Part shown: positions 36,201-47,400 of the stretch, piece after piece
Numbering within the stretch: the first letter of the stretch is position 1
Layout of the letters: each line of letters begins with the position of its first letter
DNA from: Macrostomum hystrix
Taxonomy: Eukaryota; Platyhelminthes; Macrostomidae
Assembly (NCBI GenBank): GCA_950097015.1
Contig: CATNEN010000003.1
Span: 7,528,001-7,592,000, forward strand
Reading direction: 5' to 3'
Length of the DNA: 64,000 nucleotides
Program-made: the position numbers and the translations under genes
Notes under the pieces: model-generated
Seen by the model: only the letters and a program-made list of their open reading frames with translations
Databases searched by the model: none
Told to the model about the DNA's origin: nothing

Positions 36201-36798
36201 GAAGTCGCCTTTCATCGCAATGACACTCGGCGGCTGCGCCGAAGTCGCCGCTCGTCTATTGGGCACAGCGTGCGGACTTCGCCTTGGTAGAGTTCGCCTA
36301 CTTTCTGGCTCCATGGGCCTGGGTGGCCTTGCTCTTGTGCTGACAGCCGCTATGCGGCACAGTTTTCAGCTGCTCGAAGGTACAGGCATCGCCCTGGCTT
36401 TAGCTGGTAGATTCGGCCTACTTCTGGCTTTTGAACTGATCTGGCTGTACGCCAGCGAGGTGTTCCCGACGCCAGCCAGAAACTCGGCAGTCGGGGTAGG
36501 ATCTACCGCGGCTCGAATCGGCGGAGTTCTGGCACCGGAGTTGAAGCTGCTGAGCAGCTTGTGGACTCAGCTGCCCCTAACCGTGTGCGGAGTTGTCAGC
36601 CTCGCCGGTTGCTGCTTGGCGGCTGCGCTGCTGCCGGAAACTCGCGGAATTTCGGCGCCGGACACCATCGATGAGGCGGAGCAGATCATGCTGAATGGTC
36701 GCGGCCGGGGATGCTTTGGCGACTGCCGCTGTGGCAAGGGTAGAAGCGATGCCGACGAAGGCATGAGAAGTCGTCGAGTTTCTCAGCTCACAGCTTAG
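33234..36798 (+). CDS. SLC22-family organic ion transporter (MFS)
   Basis: Four exons, 33234-34031, 35044-35190, 35458-35768 and 36012-36798, give 680 aa. SLC22 proteins move organic cations, anions or carnitine across the plasma membrane with 12 TM helices. Seen here are TM1 near 63-85, the large glycosylated loop (NFS, NLT, NSS sites; Cys pair), the MFS signature DRWGRR after TM2, VESPRYLLQ after TM6, and LPETRG after TM12 followed by DTIDEAEQ. The loop between TM6 and TM7 is unusually long (about 135 residues), with LDRLESLLADKERR helix, six-Gln run, and an acidic DDDG stretch; this explains the length compared with the usual 550-600. The substrate cannot be told from sequence. Intron 1 holds a full SINE-B and intron 3 a SINE-A fragment. 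Confidence 0.92.
34508..34795 (+). mobile_element. SINE family B, near full-length
   Basis: Pol III head with A-box TAGTCTAGTGGTTAGAGC and B-box GGTTCGATTCC, then body GCCCTTTAGCAAGACACTTA, GCATTGCTTCAGTTCATCC, CAGCTGTTAAATGGGTACC, CAGTCCATGGACTGAACAGC and a short TATAAAATAA tail. The head resembles tRNAs with a GTGGTTAGAGC A box (Glu/Asp/Lys class). In SLC22 intron 1. Confidence 0.9.
35805..35945 (-). mobile_element. SINE family A fragment
   Basis: Matches the head and first body segment of family A (AACGCGTT, GGTCCCTGAGCTCGAATCC, CACATTCGTTTGGG) with substitutions. In SLC22 intron 3. Confidence 0.7.
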
Positions 36799-38268
36799 CT
36801 CTTCATGATTAACTTCATGTGTAGTTCAATTTAGTTTAATTCATTTAATTCAGATGATGGACTTTGACGAAAATCGGTCATTAGTCTGGAAGCCATCGTA
36901 AAGTAGACACTGCAGGTATAATTTGAAATACCCACGTGGTCCTTGTACTTTTACAGACAAAACCAGATACCAATACGAGCTATAGATTGCTAAATAGCTA
37001 TTGGACATCAGAAATCAGTCTCATTAGCTCAATTTATTGCCATTCTCTATATTTGCTTGCTTTTGCTTTAATAAACACACTTCATTTTGATTTCTATGAA
37101 ACTACTGGTTGTTTCAAGTCAACTTATAAGAACGAACTATATTTTTTTATTACCCAATTCGTGGGAATAAGTCTGAAAGTAAGTTTTGGATCAGTAAATC
37201 GCTCCTTAATTCGAACAGATGAGCAATAAATAGTTTACTTTAGAAATAAATGAACTGAAATAATCAAAAGTTATAAATACAGATAATTAGTCACACTGAA
37301 CTGACTCCATTTAAAACGTAAATTTTTTCCTTTTGAAAACCGGATCACATGGTAAAACGTAGGTTTTGTCTGTGATAATTCAAAAAAGACTGCACAGTAT
37401 AACACTGAATAAAAATACTGTACAGATTAAAAGGTTTCAGTGCAACAAAAAATAATAATGAAACTCTTTTTTTCCATGAAACCTAATATACAAGAATATG
37501 GACAGCTATATTGTTTGACTGCCGTTGCCGTTAAAATATTGACAAAATGAGAATAATAACTTACTTAAAAAATACTGTATAAACACAGGATAAAGATGTC
37601 GTTCAAATTAAAAAGATTCAGTGCAGAAAAAACTGACCCTTAAAAAGTTTCAACTTGTAGTGTTACAAAAGAAGATCAGAAAAAAAATTTGTCGAGTTTA
37701 TGAAAAAAATATTAACAAAAATATACTTTACAAACAATCGGAAAAATTTGGGCGCCGTTGCAAGTTTCTATAATAAAAGAAAATCATTTAGACAAAAATT
37801 TAGCTCGTATTAAACTTGCGCAAGCTTTTGTTAATGATATACGCAAGCCACAAATATAAAAATCAGAGCTTTTTTCTAACACATGCATTAACGAGATCCT
37901 CATTAATAAACATAACGGAACTTTAGAATTATTTTTATTTAGCTAAATTTTACTTGTCTGTTAAGTTATTTTTTTTCTTCAATTAAAATAAATAGCAAAA
38001 ACTTTTACTAATACTTTATAACTGACAAGATATATACCAACATTTTCCCTAATCAATTAATACAGCTTGGTTGATTTAATGATTTGAATATTTTCATGAA
38101 ACAGAATATACAGGAATATGGATCGCTATAAATTGTTTGAGTGCCTCAGATCTTGCCGTTAAAATATTGGCAAAATGAAGCCGTTCGTGAAGCCGTAAAT
38201 TGTGAAATTTTGTTAGAGTCTTGTAAAAGGAATCGTCCGTAAAGATCATTGCAACTGCAGTTCACATT
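36799..38268. other. AT-rich intergenic region with an ~80-bp direct duplication
   Basis: 3' flanks of two convergent genes (SLC22 and stomatin). An AATAAA at 37070-37075 could end the SLC22 transcript. Blocks at 37478-37550 and 38094-38178 are diverged copies of each other (GCCGTTAAAATATTG, AATATGGA). Shorter relatives lie near 37405-37440 and 37565-37630 (TTCAGTGCA). Confidence 0.6.
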
Positions 38269-40350
38269 TTACTTCTTCTTGTTTTCGGTGAAGAACGACA
38301 TGATTTCCATCGGCAGCGGGAAGATCACGGTGGAATTCTTCTCAGCCGAGATGGTGTTGAGCGTCTGCAGGTAGCGGAGCTGCAGCGCCGCCGGCGACTC
38401 GCTCATAATGTCGGCCGCCTCCTTCAACGAACGCGAGGCCTTCTTCTCACCTTCGGCGGCGATCACCTAAGCATGTTAATTGAGGGTTTCGGGCAATGGT
38501 ACATCATTTCGGTACAAGACGTGCAACCAGCGAGGAGGCATTTCTGCTGCTGACTCTCGAGCACATGCACACAGATACTGTACGCAGGCATACGCTCACA
38601 CAGGTGTGTACGCGGCTGCGCCCTAAAACAGTGTGAACTCGCCGTGGAATTGAGCTCAGGCTGACCTTGGTGTCACAGGAAAACGCGTTAACCGCTCTGC
38701 CACTTACCTCTCCCCGATGGGGTAGCAAATCTACCGTTCTTCAATATCTATAGTCTTATTTTAGGTCTCGTTCTGCAGTGACTAATCACAGTGTCTAATC
38801 TGATTAGATTGTTGGTTGCAAATGAACAACCAAGGAATTTATAAAGTGTTTTGTCTGCTTGCGTTTATTGACTTCCAAGCAGTAGATGCAGTGAAGAGTA
38901 AATACAGTGCATGTACTTGCAAACAAGTAGAAGATTGAGGATCTCACCTTTGCATTGGCCTCGCGATTAGCTTCCGCTTCTGCAGCCATCGCGCGTTGCA
39001 TTTGAGTTGGCAGGCGGACATCCTTACTGTCAGGTATTTAATTAAGTGACTACGATGTTAAAATTTTGGATATTCTACAGGTACTAATTATACCAACGCT
39101 TACACTTCCACTCGCTCCACCTTAACTCCCCAAGGATCAGTGGCCTCGTCTAGTTGAGCCTGTTGGTAGATTAAGAGGAACAAAGCGAATTTTTATGGGA
39201 TTCGAGTTCTCCGTAATGAATCAGATATCATATTAGAAAAGGACGTTGTGTGCTACCTAAATGCAAACTCTATGCGTCAGAAAACATATAATTTGTTTTC
39301 ATACCCGTAACCCCGTATCCATAGACACTCACCAGCATGGCATGGCTAACAGCCTCTCTCTCGGACAGGATGTCCGACAGATTCTTAGTTCCCAGGACAT
39401 TGCGCAGAGTTGTCTGGGCCAGAAATCTGGTTGATGTGTCCACATCGGCCACATTCTTCACGGACATGATGGGGCTGAAGATTCTGTAGTAGACAACGGC
39501 ATCGACCGTCACTGTCACAGAGTCGCGTGTCAGAATCTGGGGAATTTTGTGCATGCGATTTCAGCTTATGAACCTCACCAAAGAAGTCTAGCCCACAATG
39601 AGCTGGCTAAATGAGCTGACTAACCTCCTGCGGTCTGATGTCGAACATGATGGTGCGCAGGTCCACCTTTCGCAAACTGTCAACGCACGGGATGATGAAG
39701 AACAGGCCGGGTCCTTTGGGCCTGCCGGACACAATGCGACCGAGGCGGAAGATCACGGCTCTCTCGTATTCCGTCACAATCTGACGATGGAATTTGTTTT
39801 ACTAGCAACTACTTCAAGCTTTTTCGTACTTATAGTAGTATAATAAAGATTTTAAGTTAGTGCATTTTTAATAACAATGCTGGAGAGACTAATAGGAAAT
39901 TGTAACGAATGCAAAGAGTAACGAATGCAAAGAGTAACGAATGGATAGAGTAACGAATGGATAGAGTAACGAATGGATAGAGTAACGAATGGATAGAGTA
40001 ACGAATGGATAGAGTAACGAATGGATAGAGTAAAGAATGTATAGAGTAAGGAATGGATACAGTAACTAATATACAGAGTAACATATAGATAGAATAACGA
40101 ATCGATAGAGTAAATAATGGATTGAGTAACGAACGTATAAAGTAACGAATTGATTGAGTAGCTCTGACGTCAAAGAAATCAATAAAGTGTGTATCCCCAC
40201 CTTGATGCACATGAATATTGACACTGGAAAAGTGCAGGCTATCAAGATCATGGAAATGATGATCAAGATGCCACCGCAGATGCCAACTCCGGGCTCAGGC
40301 TCATCCACATCGGCCCGACGGTTCTGCTTTTCCACCGTGCTGAGATCCAT
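38269..40350 (-). CDS. Stomatin (SPFH/band 7 membrane protein)
   Basis: Six exons join with matching phases: 40350-40201, 39780-39625, 39536-39333, 39159-39104, 39026-38948, 38466-38269. The product is 280 aa, close to human stomatin (288). Stomatins sit in the inner leaflet as oligomers and modulate ion channels. Seen in order are a hydrophobic hairpin ([19 protein letters not shown]) containing the conserved Pro, [14 protein letters not shown], the SPFH domain ([31 protein letters not shown]), [10 protein letters not shown]-type segment ([19 protein letters not shown]), the coiled-coil [16 protein letters not shown], and [15 protein letters not shown] near the C-terminus. The start follows a 3' splice site, so an upstream non-coding exon is likely; a longer N-terminus is possible. 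One intron carries SINE-A and another a 16-bp array. Confidence 0.93.
38495..38712 (-). mobile_element. SINE family A, internally deleted
   Basis: Head (GGTAAGTGGCAGAGCGGTTA on the minus strand, AACGCG) and tail (CACACAGATACTG, ACACAGGTGTGTA) are present, but the middle AACCTCCAA / GAGAGTGTACACTGCC part is missing. In the last stomatin intron. Confidence 0.85.
39900..40150. repeat. 16-bp minisatellite in stomatin intron 1
   Basis: About 15 copies of GAGTAACGAATGGATA, decaying toward 40150. Confidence 0.92.
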
Positions 40351-41164
40351 GCGATACGGCCGCGAGTCTTTAAAACAGAAGACTGTTGCTGAAAGTATTC
40401 TAACTTGTTCTGTATTCTGCAACCTGTTCAACTGCTAATCAAAGCTATAACTGCATGTATAAATACTGTCGGTAGAAGACTGCCGTGACTAAATTTAATG
40501 GTCATGCAGTTGACTAAAGCATGACTGTTTCTAAGATTAGATATGAGACACACGTAAAATGCAAGATTTAGTCGCGTGTGTCGATTTCGTCCACCAGTGA
40601 AGTACGAGTTTGCACAGATTTAGATCTCAGGCACACAGAGCAGTAGTCATGTAGCTGTAACTCAGACCTGTTTATTAATATCGAATCCAAATATCTGTGT
40701 AAGATTGCAATCGACCCAACGACCCGCAGTTCACCTTAATCGCACTGCAATGTGTACCCAGTCATGAGCAATGTCAAATAGTTGAATTCTTTATAGTGCT
40801 ATTAGGCAAATCATGGACACATGTGCTGCTAACACGCCAAGGAGTTATAATGCTTCAGATTCGGAATAAATTCGACAACTGATATGTGCTTTATCATTTA
40901 AATCAAGTTAGCTTCAACGAAATAGAATATTTTATGGCAACTGAGACAGTATAGCTGCTTACACAAGCAGACAGAATATATGTCTGTTTAGTACTGTTTC
41001 AATTTAGCATACGGCAAACATCGCTAGTTTACTAGGGCCTATAAATATGCTTATAATCTAAATGTGAACCGCTTGAAAGTGAATCAAAGCTACATCAGAC
41101 GCACTGGTTCAAAGCCCGAATAATAATAACAATAATGATAATTGCTAAATGATAATGATCAATG

Positions 41165-41512
41165 ATAGGTGTGCGGGCAATGGCACATCATTTGGTGACA
41201 CTAGACCCGCAGCCAGCGAGGAGGCAATTCTGCCCATTTGGCTGACTCCTACACACACGCACACAGATACTGTACACAGGAATACGCTCACACAGGTGTG
41301 TACATCTGCCCTGACTTTCTCACCGTCAGGCAGTGTACACTCTCACTGTGCGTTGGAGGTTGGCCCTCAAGTGCGTAAATTGCACGACAAGCCCCCAAGC
41401 CTTCTCTCCGCGGCTGCGCCCCAAACGAATGTGGCCTCGCCCTGTTATCGAACTTAAAGACCTTGGTGCGAGAGGCAAACGCGTTAACCGCTCTGCGACC
41501 GACCCCTTTAGA
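41165..41512 (-). mobile_element. SINE family A, near full-length
   Basis: Minus-strand head GTCGCAGAGCGGTTAACGCG (A box) and TTCGATAAC (B-box relic), then GAGGCCACATTCGTTTGGG, GGCTTGGGGGCTTGTCGTGC, GAGAGTGTACACTGCCTGAC, AGAAAGTCAGGGCAGATGTA and the ACACCTGTGTGAGCGTAT tail. The A box resembles class-II tRNAs (Ser/Leu), with sequence GAGCGGTTAACGCG. Confidence 0.88.
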
Positions 41513-42596
41513 GCCCGAAACTCAAGCCGAGTTTGTTTAAAAAACAAATTATGTTTCAAGTCATTTCTAATCAAAAAAAGTTAAAATTGAAATCGTGGGG
41601 CAAATGCCAAAATTTTTATTTCGTTAACTAAAAGGTAATAAATAGATGCCTTTCCGAGCTCATTTCGCTGAAAAATAACCTTTATCGAAAGGGGAATAAT
41701 CATCTTCTACATATCAATTTGGACATATGAATGTTCGAAGGGGGGAACGCATAAGTGTACATAGGGCAGGCACAACGCGAGATTTCACCAATGTCTATGG
41801 CAAAGCACAGCGCATTCAAGGCAGCAGTGAAGCGCCTACTGAGTCAGCCAAATGCTCGACAACAGGAGCCAGGAGCTGTCTTTCCATTCCCAATCTCACC
41901 GCCAAGCACTGGAGGATAATGGTCTTACAGCGCTGCATGTGGTGTCGAGGCTGTGGATGCCAGCAAAACTGTGGCGCGTGGTGTATCAGCACGCTCTGCG
42001 TTACATTCCCAAGTGCTTGGCGATAGAAGACACTGTGGGATGAGATAATGGACCATCGTGTTCGTTATCATGGACTTTGTTCCCATTCATACGAGAAAAA
42101 TGTCTATGTTCGTATATTGTAACGTGTTCGCATGAATTGGTACCGTACATTCAGTGTGCAGCTTTGTTAACATAATAAAATAAACGTTAAAATCCAATCG
42201 TTTTCTCGATATGATGGTATAGCGATTGTGTCTAGTTTCGTTTGGGCCACAAACGATTGCGTCGACGGAAATTGTGAAATAGGAAGTGAGCATTTGAATT
42301 ACCCCCGTGATCTTCAGCTGATATCTTAATTCCGTTTTCAATTCGCATTTTTCGCTCGAAACGTTTAGTCTATGGCCATGATTTGGCTTGCGCCATGTGG
42401 AAAATGCCTATGACCAAGGACAACTTAATAACTTGAAAGCCATTATAAGGCTTCAGCAACGTATTATGGTATAAACGATCACTCAGCGATAATGGCATGT
42501 CTATGGCACAAACTGCGCCAATCCGCCATGAGCCAGAAGCTGACAAAATTTGGACGCTTATATTTGTTTCTTTTAATTATCATTTAAAGGATTTTA
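41513..42596. other. Intergenic, probable transposon remnants
   Basis: 41700-42050 has coding-like composition with overlapping frames that need shifts to join; no family recognised. 42433-42462 has a further copy of the TTATAAGGCTTCAG sequence found in the fold-back element that follows. Confidence 0.45.
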
Positions 42597-42748
42597 CCAA
42601 CCGGTAAAAGCATTATAAGGCTTCAGGCCATAGACAAATCAACTCCCCCTATAACGCCGTTGCTTGTCGACCGACAGCCGCCAGATAGCGTTATAGGGGG
42701 AGTTGATTTGTCTATGGCCTGAAGCCTTATAATGCTTTTACCGGTTGG
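42597..42748. mobile_element. Perfect 61-bp inverted repeat (fold-back element)
   Basis: 42597-42657 and 42688-42748 are exact reverse complements over 61 bp with a 30-bp spacer. Arms start CCAACCGGTAAAAGCATTAT and contain GGCCATAGACAAATCAACTC. Perfect identity implies a recent origin or active conversion. Related pieces lie outside it at 42433-42462 and 42822-42850. Confidence 0.93.
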
Positions 42749-42756
42749 CTGCCTCG

Positions 42757-42812
42757 CAGTTAATGGCGATTACGATCTCGGCGCTACGCGCCTCGATCGA
42801 CCGCCATTAACT
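42757..42812. repeat. Second hairpin next to the fold-back element
   Basis: GTTAATGGCG and CGCCATTAAC-type arms (the right one reads ACCGCCATTAAC) flank a GC-rich interior that also carries GGCGCTACGCGCC. Confidence 0.6.
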
Positions 42813-42907
42813 TGCTCGGCACCCAACCGGTAAAGTTCCATTATTGAAGCCTACCTACCGGCCTCGACGCTAAGGCAGTTGTGTGTGAAGCGTGACCTCT
42901 CGACAAG

Positions 42908-42942
42908 GACTTCTATATAATAGCATCTATTATATAGAAGTC
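42908..42942. repeat. Perfect 16-bp hairpin
   Basis: GACTTCTATATAATAG and its exact reverse complement CTATTATATAGAAGTC separated by CAT. Confidence 0.93.
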
Positions 42943-43084
42943 ATTGCCTCTCGATAATCATACATTGTGTCCAAATTGAATGCCCGCTGTCCCAAATAGA
43001 AAGCCAGCGTGTGGGTTTCTACCATAGACAGACTGTGCAGAGTGGAATGAGGGGGTTTCTAACTCATTTCCAAACTGAACGCAA

Positions 43085-43295
43085 AAATCTATAATTTTTG
43101 GCGCAGCCGCATAGAGAAAGCTTAGCAGACACTTGTCGTGCAATTTGCGCCCTTAAAGGCCAACCTCCAAGGCACAGTGAGAGTGTACACTGCCTGACAA
43201 TGAGAAAGTCAGGGCAGATGTACACACCTGCGTGCGTGTACAGCTCAGGAATCCGTAAATGGGCAGAATTGCCTCCTCGGTGGCAATGTACCAGT
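43085..43295 (+). mobile_element. SINE family A, 5'-truncated
   Basis: Body GCGCAGCCGC, AACCTCCAAGGCACAGTGAG, GAGTGTACACTGCCTGAC, AGAAAGTCAGGGCAGATGTA and the tail GGGCAGAATTGCCTCCTCGG; head missing. Confidence 0.82.
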
Positions 43296-43734
43296 GGCCA
43301 CAGCCCTTCTGCAAGTATTGATGGCAAATAAAAGTAACAACGGTACATTTATTATGATGAAATGATTTGAACAAGCTTCTTCAATTCTAACATAACATAG
43401 CTCGTGTATATTTTGTTTGATAGTTTTTTACATGAGGAACTATTACTATACATGATCTCCAAAAAAACACATGATTTTGGGATATAGTTCATTGAAGTGC
43501 GCAGCTGCTGTGCTTGAGTAGATCGAATAGATATAAAAAATAAAATTCGCATTTTTTCTGTCATGTATCATAGTGCAGCTTACAGCTGAGTATAGAAAAA
43601 ATTACTTGAGCAGTTTAGGCAAACAGAACAATGTCAAGGTAAATAAGTAAGATTTTAGTTTTAAAACACGAGTTACTCGACAAAGGTGGAGGTAAAAACA
43701 AAATTATTTCAATAGATTTCAGCGATCTAACCCA

Positions 43735-43828
43735 GCTGCACTTTCAGAAGCTGTGTACTGTGTACAGAAGCTGCGGCTGTTCAGTCCGCAGACTGAGAAT
43801 CGAACTCCCGACAACTCAGTGAAAAATC
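43735..43828 (-). mobile_element. SINE-like fragment
   Basis: GCGGCTGTTCAGTCCGCAGA and AATCGAACTCCCGAC, related to family-B body and B box in reverse orientation. Too short to be sure. Confidence 0.4.
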
Positions 43829-43833
43829 CGAAG

Positions 43834-44368
43834 TCAGCGAATTAACAAGCCCGCAGTCGGTTGCACTTCGTCAGATCTGCCAACACCGCCACCGACTCCG
43901 CCGCTGCCTTCAGCGGCTCCGCCACCATTTTTCTGACGTCGTGTGGCAGCAGCGGCTGCAGCCGGAGCAGCAGCCGAAATGATTGACAGGCCGGCATAGC
44001 CTGCTGCTTGGGTTGCGGTCGGTTGAATGTTAGATGCCGAGAAGCTTACGTAAGGAAATAGCTGCTGCTGCTGCTGCTGTTGCTGTTGCTGCTGCCTCTG
44101 CTGCTGCTGCTGTTGCTGAATCAACTGTTGCTGAGCAGTAACTGGAAGAGGTGCCGGGATCATTCTGCTCATTGGCTGGCGATGACTGTACTGGCCGAAA
44201 CGTGGCGGTCCTGGACGGTGGTAGTACATAAATTGTTATCGTAAATGTATACTTTACTAGACTACAATGGACTTTGTCTAATACTTAGAGCTTCGAAATG
44301 CAAGCTTACCAAATGCACCGCCTCTTGATCGACCAGCGGACAAAGGCATTGGGAGCTCTGGAGCATGT

Positions 44369-44400
<32 letters not shown>

Positions 44401-47400
44401 CAGATAGGACGGCTTCTGACTAGCGGCCAACAACGGTGGAACAGTTGCAGGTTGATAACTGCCGTGCTGCTGCTGCTGATGCGGATGCTGTAATCGCAGA
44501 CTCTGATAAGACCCAGACCTTTGCAGAATATGCTGCTGCTGCTGCTGCTGCTGAAGTTGTCCTGTAGTAATCAGACCCGAGCCAAACTTGCTCGCCGATA
44601 ATTCGTCATTGTAGGAAGATCGCATTGTCGACTGGTTGGTTGTTTGTCCATTGTTACCATAGATACTGCTGCCAGGCAAGGTAACTGGATAGCTGGTTGG
44701 TATCAACGCCATGGTGCCAGCTGTACAGTGCAGCATTCGATAGACCAGCTCCACCACCCCCATGCCGCGCACCAGGCTGTCTCTCTGCAGCAGTCCCGAG
44801 AGGCGCTCGATTTCTTCTTCGTCAACAATGGGCGTCGGCAGACTGGTGTCGGCGACTGGCTCCGGAGCGGTCTGAATACGAGTATTGCTAATCTAATGGG
44901 ACAAGTCAGGAGAAAATTGACGCGACTTTAGAGAACAGTTTTAGAAAAATTACTTACGCCGGCACCGGCTCGTCGGTCAAGTCGTTGTCGCCCCTGCTGC
45001 TGTGAGCGTCGCTGCTGCTGTCTGGAGCCCGGGCCCTGCTGTTGACGCGGTCTCTGTCGTTGCCTCTGCTGATAGTGCTCCGAATCTGGGCTCTCTGGCC
45101 TCACTGGCATCTGCCGTACGCCTCCGCCGCCGCCTCCGCCGCCACCACCACGTTGAGGTCCCTTCAATAGTTGAATCTTCTTCTCGATCTCTTCGCGTTG
45201 CTGACGAGCACAGTCGGCCCGAGCCTTGGTCGCGGCCGTCTCTTGATAGAGCGAAGCGGCCTGAATGAAGAACCGATTGTAACGATCGTTGGCCGCGCTG
45301 CTGGTGGACGGATAGATGCGCCGGTAGTTGCCCAGGTGTTCGCTCTCGTAGCGTTCCTGGGCTTCAGCGAAGCGAATCGCTTCCCTCTCCAGCTCCTCCC
45401 TGGTGGAAGTTTTTTTTAATTAGGACACTTTTTAAAGCGTCATGCAACGATTTTTGTTGTAGAGTAAAATCAGAGTAGAGTAGAGTAGAATGGTCTGTCT
45501 TGGGGTGAGTGGCTGAGCAGTTAACGCGTTTCCCTCTCGCACCAAGTTCCCTGAGATCGTTTCCGCGACGAGGCCACATTCATTTGAGGCGCAGCGGCGT
45601 AGAGAAGGCTTGGGGGCTTGCCGTGCAATTTATCCCCTTGAGGGCAAACCTCCAATGCCCAGTGAGAGTGTACACTGCCTGACGATGAGAAAGTCATGTA
45701 CACACCAGATGTACACACAGATGTACACACCTGTGTAAGCATGTGCCTGCGTACACTCTCTGTGTGCATGTGTGCTCAGGAGTCAGCGAAATGAGCAGAA
45801 TCATGTGGCATTACCCGATGTCCTCCTGCGATTATCAATACCAAATAGGTTCTGTTGAGTAGAGTCGATTGAGGTTGGCCTGAATATTGGATGTTGTGTT
45901 TCAAACGGAAATTTTTGAACAATTTTGTGTCCAAAATCTAGAACTGAATAAAACTGGACTGTCTTGTAGCGCTTAAGACCCTACTGAAAGTAATATGGAT
46001 GCGAATCAAACAAAATCTCATAGTTATTTCAGTAAAAATTAGAAATTCATTGTTTGGTGAAAGAACTTTAGTTGACAAATAAATACATTGATTTTTATTA
46101 CGCTGAAGTCGTGACGACACCTCAAACCACGCGTGATTTCGGTTCACGGAGCGTATTTTTTTAAACAAACCTATATTTTCTCTTTGAAATTTTTCTGGAA
46201 GCAATTAAATCAACAAGATATTCTTTATAGTTTTGAAGTTGGAAAAATATATAAACTGCGTGTTTATTTGTTGTAGCACGCTTAAATGTTTAGATACCTA
46301 CCTCTAACGGGTCGTTTACAGTAAAAAAGTCCATGCTATTTCTACCCCTTTTGAAAGACTACAGGTGTAGCCCTTTTCATGGCGATTGGTTCAATATTTT
46401 GAGAGATGCAGAAAAAAAATGTGTGTATTTGAAATACTTTCTTCTGTTAAACAGATAATTAACGAGTTCCTGAAGCCTACCTGGCCTCTTTCTTGTTACT
46501 CCTCTGGAACAGTCGTTCTCGAATTCTTCTCTTCTCGTCTTCGATAGCTTTCTTCTTGTCAACGGCGCCAATGTTGATCAGATGCAAGGTGTCCCAGATC
46601 AATGCCTCTTTGATGTCTTTGTCTAAGCGAGAGTCCGTTGTGAATGACGGGCTGTGATTTACCTGTGGATTCGTTTATTTAGCACCGCGACAACACTTGT
46701 AGATTGAAGTTTTGGTATACTAACACAGCCAATCACAACTCAATGAGGTTCCATTGGTCCATTTGACGTATATAGACACAGCCAATCACAACTCACTGAG
46801 GTTCCATTGGTCCATTTGACGTATTTAGACACAGCCAATCACAACTCACTGAGGTTCCATTGGTCCATTTGACGTATTTAGACACAGCCAATCACAACTC
46901 ACTGAGGTTCCATTGGTCCATTTGACGTATTTAGACACAGCCAATCACAACTCACTGAGGTTCCATTGGTCCATTTGACGTATTTAGACACAGCCAATCA
47001 CAACTCACTGAGGTTCCACTAGTCCATCTGACACATACAGACACAGCCAATCACAACTCACTGAGGTTCCATTGGTCCATTTGACGTATTTAGACACAGC
47101 CAATCACAACTCACTGAGGTTCCATTGGTCCATTTGACGTATTTAGACACAGCCAATCACAACTCACTGAGGTTCCATTGGTCCATTTGACGTATTTAGA
47201 CACAGCCAATCACAACTCACTGAGGTTCCACTAGTCCATCTGACACATACAGACACAGCCAATCACAACTCACTGAGGTTCCATTGGTCCATTTGACGTA
47301 TATATACACCAGGGGTACACCACCATGGATTTGGGAAGGGGTACACAGCCAATCAAAGCAACTGGCAGATCTATTTATTAGTTAACATTTTACGCATGTG

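Noticed and set aside
41727-42043. Overlapping frames with coding-like composition
   Set aside because: Would require frame shifts and match nothing; next to fold-back elements, so probably mobile-element debris.
44644-45268. Plus-strand frames over the TTLL tail
   Set aside because: Shadows of the minus-strand TTLL exons, which match a known family.
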